Origin: Stictocephala bisonia
Taxonomy: Eukaryota > Arthropoda > Insecta > Hemiptera > Membracidae
Reading direction: 5' to 3'
Length of the DNA: 64,000 nt
NCBI GenBank assembly: GCA_035578905.1
Contig: JAQJVL010000322.1
Coordinates: 613,798-677,797 of the forward strand
How positions within the stretch are numbered: position 1 is the stretch's first letter; every line of letters begins with the position of its first letter. This document shows positions 58,204 to 64,000 of the stretch, piece after piece. A model generated the notes under the pieces. It was not told the origin of the DNA. It did not search any database and worked only from the letters and a program-made list of their open reading frames with translations. A program made the translations under genes and the position numbers.

Positions 58204-60063
58204 GTAAACTTTAACTATATATATATCAATAAGTTTTTAAAAAATATTTATAATTCTAAGTTTATCAATAACAAATTTTTACCTACAGTTACAGTTATAC
58301 TATAATAAAAGTAAAAAGTATTATTTTACGTTTTATTATAATAAATACTTTAAAGCATCAAAATTTACTGTATGTCATCAGGAATTAAATATTAATGACA
58401 TAATTTATTAACTAAAAAATTAACTGTGTTTTTTTGGACAAATGACTGATGTAAGATTGAAATAGGTAACCATGTGATTATCATTATGCCACCTCACCCA
58501 AACTGTCTGTATGATATCTTGTCGAAAGTGGTTGCATGATTTTGAGCATTAAGTGTAGCATTCAGATTATGAGGCATTCAATTTGTGAGCTTATTGAATC
58601 TCTACAACCACTTGGAGTGGTTTGTGAAAGTGGAGTGGCTTAGTCACTGTGAGTATGTTTATTGCCCAATTTTACTTTGGGCATCAAATTCTGTGCTAAT
58701 GTTAAGAGAAGTTTTGGCACTGTATGACCAGCCTCTATTTAATGTGATATAAGTGTATTAGTCTGTAGTTCATAATGACTTTCTTTTTAAGTCCATATTA
58801 ACATTTTGGAAGTAGGTTTTAATCTCAAGACTGTGTTTCAGTTTGGCCAGTACTATTTTTTCATTATATTATCTCTTTATATTATTATTATATTAATCTC
58901 TTTAGCAGAACTGCTATTTAATAGATCAACTAAATAACATTATATAAATATATAAGAAACAACAACGAATTAAAACATTAACAATTAATAATAACTTTAA
59001 TAATATAAATATATTCAATAATTAAATCTCAAAGATCAGAATAACCATCATTACAGACAAATAAAGGGAAAACAAATGACATTGACAGTTAATTTAACAG
59101 ATTAATTAAAAAAATAAATAAAAAAATCAAATTGTAGAGGTAGAAAAGATTTTTTTTGCGTTTTTAATACTTCCTCCTTTAAATTTAAGTTCAGTTTTTT
59201 TTCATGGGCATCAAATTCTGTGCTAATGTTAAGAGAAGTTTTGGCACTGTATGACCAGCCTCTATTTAATGTGATATAAGTGTATTAGTCTGTAGTTAAT
59301 GATGACTTTCTTTTTAAGTCCATATTAACATTTTGGAAGTAGGTTATAATCTCAAGACTGTGTTTCAGTTTGGCCAGTACTATTTTTTCATTATTTTTGT
59401 GGATAAAACAACAAGAGATATTTGCAATGTTTTCTTGATATCCTGCTTCTGCACAGGGCGTATTTTCATATTTTAAATGTAGGCACTTCTTGTAAAAAGG
59501 ATTTGTTTACTACATCCAAATGTTGACAGCCTTCCTTTTCACAGTATTCTACCAAGTATTGAATCCTATGCTAAGTAAAACATTTAATATGCTCTGGTAA
59601 GCTACATTTAATACTGTATTCATATTTGGTATTTTTATGATTTTTTTTCAAAAATAGCTTGCAAATTCAAATGTCTAGTGCCGTCCTTTCTCTCAATGGT
59701 CCAATTATTAGAAGTTTGGGTCAGTATTATTATTAACCCTAGAATGGTATCGCGTATGAGTATGATGCTTAGGGTATCAATACGTCAATTTTATGCAGTC
59801 AATAAACTTTACAAACACACTTAATAGATAGATAATTGTTTATAAAAATCACTAATATAAAAAAAAATTGAAGATCAATTGTTAATACATTTTTTAGCTT
59901 ATATTACAAATGTCAGTGATCCTGAGTTCCAAAGACCCTATTAAAAAGTATTTTTTCGCTTCTAGGTATTTTACGTATATTTGACATATTTTTTTCTTTT
60001 AAGTCTTGAAATTTAATAAAAATTATAGAACATTGATACATTACACTAAAAGAAGGGGGACAC

Positions 60064-60495
60064 TTAAGCACTGCTGTTTGGACAGACATCTGCCATGATA
60101 AACAACTAATTTAGAGCAAAACAGTACCTAACAACCTGTCAACATTCGTACGATACCTATCTAGGATTAATAACTTCGGTATACAACCACCACAAAAGTG
60201 GAGCAGGACTCTTAGAGAACAAAGAAAGAAACTAACTGAACCATGTTTGTCAAGATTTGGCCAGCAGATAGACTGGTAGGAGTAAGTCAGATGCATTGAA
60301 TGAAGAAGGTAACACTAAGAATGGCATTGTCTACAATTTGACTGCCTTTTGCCTTTCTATGTTGTTGCATATGGTTTAATTTGAAACATATGGCTTATAT
60401 TTATTTTAACTAATCTTTTTTAAAAGTGTTCAATTTCAAAAATTGTTTATTTTTTTCTTCATAATTACACTTACATTGCAGCTATTGATATATAG
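60064..60495 (+). repeat. Tandem unit 4, cut off by the LINE
   Basis: Begins at ttaagcactgctgtttgg and follows the reference unit to the acattgcag point, where a copy of the 200-bp insertion starts (60481) and is interrupted after about 15 bases by the LINE 3' end. Confidence 0.9.
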
Positions 60496-60648
60496 TCATA
60501 GTCATAGTCAAACATCTTTATTCATATATCATGTACATTGGTGGTACAGTGAATAGTGTCTAAAATTAAATAAAATATAAAAAAAAAACAACAACTATAA
60601 AACATCTTAACACAAGAAATTCCTCCTGTATACAGAAATGTTAGGGTT

Positions 60649-62613
60649 TTACATCTGTTTCTGGGAGGTGGAAAACTCGTCAAAAGAATATACAGCTAAA
60701 TTTATTATATACTCTTTAAGCCTTCTCTTGAATTTTAATAGATCTTTTTCTTTCTTTACAAAATCAGGGACATATTTTAGAAAAACGTTGCCAGCATATG
60801 AGGGTTTTTTTTCAAAAAATTTTAATTTGTGAGGCTGAACAATCTCCCTTCTCCTCCTAAAATTATAAGAGTGTAATGGAGTTATGTTTTCCTCTGAATC
60901 TTGCTTTTTGGCAATAAGAATTGTTTCATATATATATTGGCCATAAACTGTAAAAATTTGTAATTTTTTAAAATGTTCTTTTGCCGAATCATCTTGTTTA
61001 AGCTTAAGCATTATTCTAATAGCCTTTTTTTGCTGCTTCAGAATGCTGTCCATATTTAATTTTTTTGTTGACCCATATAATGCTATACCGAATAAAAGAT
61101 GAGAGTGTACATGGGCAAAATATATACTTTTTAAAGTTTCTATGTTACAATAAAAAACCATTTTTGATAATGCAAAGATTCCGGAGTTAATTTTGATTAA
61201 AATTTTCTGTATGTGTTCATCCCAATTTAAATTTTCATCTATTGTTAAACCTAGAAAGTTGATTTGATTTTCCTTATGAATGTTATTTGAGTTATAAGTT
61301 ATTGTTGGTTCTTTTGTAATTTTGTTCTGTGCTGTTTTAAAATTTATAAATTTAGTTTTTTGTGAATTCAATAATAAGTTGTGATTGTAAAAATAGTTTC
61401 CAATATTCTCTAATTCCACATATGTTAGAATTTCAGTTTCTTCTGGAGAGTTAGATGATATGATCAAATTAGAATCATCAGCGTAAAGACATAGTTTAGA
61501 ATTTTGCTTATAGGTTAAAGTATCTTCCATGCCCTTAAGATAACACAAAAAAAGCAAAGGTCCTAAAATTGAACCTTGGGGCACCCCAAATTTAATTGGC
61601 TGATGATTTGATGATGATTTGATAATTCTGTTACAATTTGTCAAATGGGTAATTTCCACAAATTGAGATCTATCTGTCAAATAAGAAGAAAACCAAATAA
61701 GATCTCCTTTAGATATTCCAATGATTTGAAGTTTTTCTAGTAATTTACTATGTTTTACGCTATCGAACGCTTTAGAAAGGTCCATAAATATACCAACTGT
61801 ATAATTTCCTTTGTCTACGGATTCAATAACAGATTCAATAAAAGAGACAGCTGCGCTCACCACTGATCTCCCGTTCCGGAATCCATGCTGATTATCATCT
61901 AGAACATTAAATTTTTCTAAAAATTCTGATAATTGTAAATAGACAGCTTTTTCATACACTTTAGATATTGAAGGAAGCACAGATACTGGGCGATAATTGG
62001 ATATATTTTCAGGGTCATTTTTTTTATGTAAAGGAATTATTTTTGCCTGCTTTAATATGTTTGGGAAAATGCCTGATACAAAAGAAGAATTAATTAGATG
62101 ACACAAAATTTTACTGATATAGGCTTTTACAGCTTTTATTATTGTTACAGGAATTTCATCATGCCCACTGGAGTGTTTATTTTTTAAAGATTGAATGATT
62201 TTTTCCACCTCCCTTTCATTGATCGGTTTCAAATCAAACTTTGGCTTCACACACAAAGCATCGATACAATCAGCTTTCACATTAGTCGTCTCATTTTGAT
62301 TGTTACTATCTAAAATCAAATCCGTAACCATGTCACTAAAATAACCATTAAACATATTTGCAATTTTTTTAGGGTCTGAAACTGTTTCTGAGTTTTGTTT
62401 TAAAGTTATATTTTTAAACTGTTTCTTGTCATTTTCCCCAACTTCAGAGTTGATTATACTCCATACAGTTTTTTGAATGTTTTGGGAATTTTCAATTTTT
62501 TTTTGAAAATGTCTGTTTTTAGCCACATCTAATTCTCTTTTATAAATAGTCTTTTCCTGATGTAAATAATTTGTTAAACTAATACTTTTTTTACCACGAT
62601 ACTCCTTAGTCAA
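60649..62613 (-). CDS. LINE ORF2, reverse transcriptase part
   Basis: A 654-residue open frame. Reverse transcriptase motifs in order: SSGHDEIP (about 141), IIPLHKKNDPENISNYRPVS (about 190), HGFRNGRSV (about 245), GIFMDLSKAFDSVKH with the first catalytic Asp (about 275), GVPQGSILGPLLF (about 340) and LYADDSNL with the Asp pair (about 380). A C-terminal region with INFLGLTIDENLNWDEHI and a basic tail follows. No RNase H domain is evident. It copies element RNA at nicked chromosomal DNA. All catalytic residues are intact, but it is separated from the endonuclease by one frameshift near 62650, so the polyprotein cannot be made as it stands. The listed ATG is just the first Met after the break. 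Confidence 0.9.
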   Translation of the reverse strand: MTKEYRGKKSISLTNYLHQEKTIYKRELDVAKNRHFQKKIENSQNIQKTVWSIINSEVGENDKKQFKNITLKQNSETVSDPKKIANMFNGYFSDMVTDLILDSNNQNETTNVKADCIDALCVKPKFDLKPINEREVEKIIQSLKNKHSSGHDEIPVTIIKAVKAYISKILCHLINSSFVSGIFPNILKQAKIIPLHKKNDPENISNYRPVSVLPSISKVYEKAVYLQLSEFLEKFNVLDDNQHGFRNGRSVVSAAVSFIESVIESVDKGNYTVGIFMDLSKAFDSVKHSKLLEKLQIIGISKGDLIWFSSYLTDRSQFVEITHLTNCNRIIKSSSNHQPIKFGVPQGSILGPLLFLCYLKGMEDTLTYKQNSKLCLYADDSNLIISSNSPEETEILTYVELENIGNYFYNHNLLLNSQKTKFINFKTAQNKITKEPTITYNSNNIHKENQINFLGLTIDENLNWDEHIQKILIKINSGIFALSKMVFYCNIETLKSIYFAHVHSHLLFGIALYGSTKKLNMDSILKQQKKAIRIMLKLKQDDSAKEHFKKLQIFTVYGQYIYETILIAKKQDSEENITPLHSYNFRRRREIVQPHKLKFFEKKPSYAGNVFLKYVPDFVKKEKDLLKFKRRLKEYIINLAVYSFDEFSTSQKQM

Positions 62614-62647
62614 TCGAATGATATTTTGTTGTTTAATTTTTAATTCT

Positions 62648-63627
62648 TTAGATATCCATGTACGTTTTTTTGTTTATCTTTGTAACCAATACTTTGGGAA
62701 AAGCCTGATCAAAATAGAAAGAACAAATTTTAAAGAAGACATCATATTTTTTTTCTACCGTGGAATTATAGACATTGAACCATGATTCTTTGGAAAGTAA
62801 TTGCGTAAATAGATTAATGTTTTCAGGTGAGAACTTACGCAACTGTTTTTTTATAGGAAAATTTGCAGTTTTTATTGAATGTTTACATCTTACTTTTAAT
62901 AGCTGTCCATCATGGTCAGATAAGAAAGTAACCAGACCTTCTACCTTTAAGTTAGATAATTTTATATTTTTTATCAAGAAGTTATCTATTGCTGTCTCCG
63001 AAATATCTGTAACTCTGGTTGGGAAATTGACAAGGTACCTCATATTTCTGCTTCTTAACAATTGTTTTAATAATTTATGTCTGCTATCCAATACTAAAAC
63101 ATCTATATTCAGGTCACCTGCTACAATAATTTTATCATATTTTTTATTGAAATAATCAATTAAACTACCTAACCTATCCAAAAAAATATTGACATCTGAT
63201 TTAGGTGACCTGTAAATACCAATAATGAGATATTTTTGTTTATTAATACTCCATGTACAGACACAAAATTCAAATTGTAACTCTTCAAGTAAAACATTAC
63301 CTAGTGCATCTGGCACAGAGACCCCTCTCAGCTCAAAACCCTTCTCTGCCAGAATAATAACCCCTCCTTTAGTATTTACTTTTCTAGAGAAACAAGATTT
63401 TGCTAAATAAGAATCTATATTAAGCCGTTTTATTTCTTCTTCTTTCATGTCATGTTCTGTCAAAACAACTATATGAGGATTTATTTCGTCTAAAATTGCC
63501 TGTAGTGAATTTAATCTAGAAGGGAGGTGTTGAATGTTCTGGTGAAAAATTTTGACTAAATTGTGTTGTGATTTTATTTTATTGGTGAGGTGGTTTGGAG
63601 ATTTAAGTTTAAAGCTGAGAAGGATGA
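62648..63627 (-). CDS. LINE ORF2, apurinic-type endonuclease part
   Basis: The frame is open from about 63627 to 62648 without an early Met; the first ATG, at 63463, lies inside the domain. Motifs: KIFHQNIQHLP (first strand, metal-binding Asn), VVLTEHDM with the catalytic Glu, IIGIYRSP, IIVAGDLNID with Asp and Asn, and FLSDHDGQLL with the final Asp-His pair. This exonuclease-endonuclease-phosphatase fold nicks target DNA. It overlaps the end of ORF1 by about 50 bases in another frame, so ORF2 translation may need frameshifting or reinitiation. A one-base insertion at about 62655 separates it from the reverse transcriptase. Confidence 0.85.
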
Positions 63628-64000
63628 CTGGGCCGCACTACAGCTAAATATCACTGTGTCCAACCCAGCACTGACTCCACTACCATCACCATTGCTCTGC
63701 TTTAACACTTCACTGTATGATAGGTCGCCAGGTGCCACAGTAACTTGATCTGTTTGAGTTGATGTCTGCACCGTGAGTTGATCGGTTGCTCTTGTCATCG
63801 CCGTGGCTGCTGGAGTAACTGTATCCTCATTAGTGGTTACATTGCCAGTGAGATTTGAGTCATCTGCTTCATTGAGATCTTGAGATGTATATTGCCGGGA
63901 TGATGGTGTTTCATCTTCTAGTATATCCTGAGTAGAATTGGCTACCATTTGTTTTAATAAAATAGTGGAAATTGAAGTATACAAATTCTGCTTGAAGTCA
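63574..64000 (-). CDS. LINE ORF1, C-terminal part (enters from the right edge)
   Basis: An open frame of at least 142 residues continues beyond the window; the apparent start at 63984 is not an ATG. It is rich in Thr, Ser, Asp and Gln (TVQTSTQTDQVTV) with no zinc knuckle or RRM in the visible portion. Position directly upstream of the endonuclease makes it the ORF1 nucleic-acid-binding protein tail. It ends with a TAA at 63574 inside the start of ORF2. Confidence 0.6.
   Translation of the reverse strand, partial: DFKQNLYTSISTILLKQMVANSTQDILEDETPSSRQYTSQDLNEADDSNLTGNVTTNEDTVTPAATAMTRATDQLTVQTSTQTDQVTVAPGDLSYSEVLKQSNGDGSGVSAGLDTVIFSCSAAQSSFSALNLNLQTTSPIK

Larger units (their letters stand above)
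48911..60063 (+). repeat. Tandem unit 3, composite and expanded by insertions and rearrangement
   Basis: Starts and ends at the ttaagcactg landmark but is 11.15 kb long. Insertions: a 200-bp element (49328), a mariner (49647), and a 3.95-kb element (53385). In addition, a piece carrying exon B (about 51200-51955) was spliced in between parts of the A/T-rich block, and the same unusual junction recurs at 58865. It therefore contains exons B3, A3 (57573) and B4. Confidence 0.85.
60496..64000 (-). mobile_element. APE-type LINE (CR1/Jockey-like group), 3' end at left, runs off the right edge
   Basis: On the minus strand: the end of ORF1 (63574-64000), ORF2 endonuclease (about 62648-63627) and reverse transcriptase (60649-62613). 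A short 3' UTR follows, ending gaataaagatgtttgactatgactatgacta at about 60496. A hexanucleotide tail instead of poly(A) is typical of CR1-like clades. Insertion was into a 200-bp repeat within unit 4. Confidence 0.85.

Overview
The window is nuclear DNA from an arthropod, most likely an insect and possibly a hemipteran (the last step is a guess from transposon flavour). It has AT-rich non-coding DNA, GT-AG spliced mini-exons, many decayed class I and class II transposons with recognisable target-site duplications, and arthropod-type TATA/Inr core promoters inside a Maverick/Polinton element. No bacterial gene, tRNA, rRNA or CRISPR array was seen.

Layout. 1-2700: an inverted, truncated copy of the repeat unit that fills the right half, with a non-LTR 3' end inserted in it and a perfect 27-bp snap-back hairpin. 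2867-4979: a Tc1/mariner-superfamily element (TA duplication, about 90-bp imperfect TIRs) with a transposase cut off early in the catalytic domain. About 5160-12070: a decayed Maverick/Polinton (virus-like) element, all genes on +. In order they are the protein-primed DNA polymerase B C-terminus, a chromodomain integrase, a packaging ATPase, a conserved unknown protein, a fibre-like repeat protein, a phospholipase A2 + adenain-type protease fusion, and the start of a probable structural protein. 12070-16000: AT-rich, non-coding, small tandem repeats. About 16000-32640: a block with abnormal homopolymer runs and scrambled frames that looks like unpolished sequence. It still holds a minus-strand array of about 33 C2H2 zinc fingers (24190-27110). 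32220-32996: an internally deleted mariner that straddles the end of the bad block. 32997-36566: nothing recognised. 36567-37066: a 500-N gap. 37072-38191: a TTAA-flanked element with the C-terminus of a Mutator-like/Kolobok-like transposase.

38192-60495 is a tandem segmental duplication with a basic period of about 4.6 kb. Each complete unit carries two 99-bp, phase-compatible mini-exons (A and B), each coding for one 33-residue repeat with consensus splice sites. Exon B is identical at protein level in four copies, with only silent changes. The units were later invaded by a pogo-like MITE, a piggyBac-like element, a mariner, a 200-bp insertion, a 3.95-kb element with 8-bp TSD and about 360-bp TIRs, and a LINE (60496 to the right edge). 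Because the units are paralogous, most insertions have an empty site in a sister copy, so ends and target duplications can be read directly.

The most noteworthy items are the amplified mini-exon array of an unrecognised repeat protein, the Polinton gene set with a TATA/Inr pair just after (or overlapping) several upstream stop codons, the PLA2-protease fusion, and the corrupted zinc-finger array.
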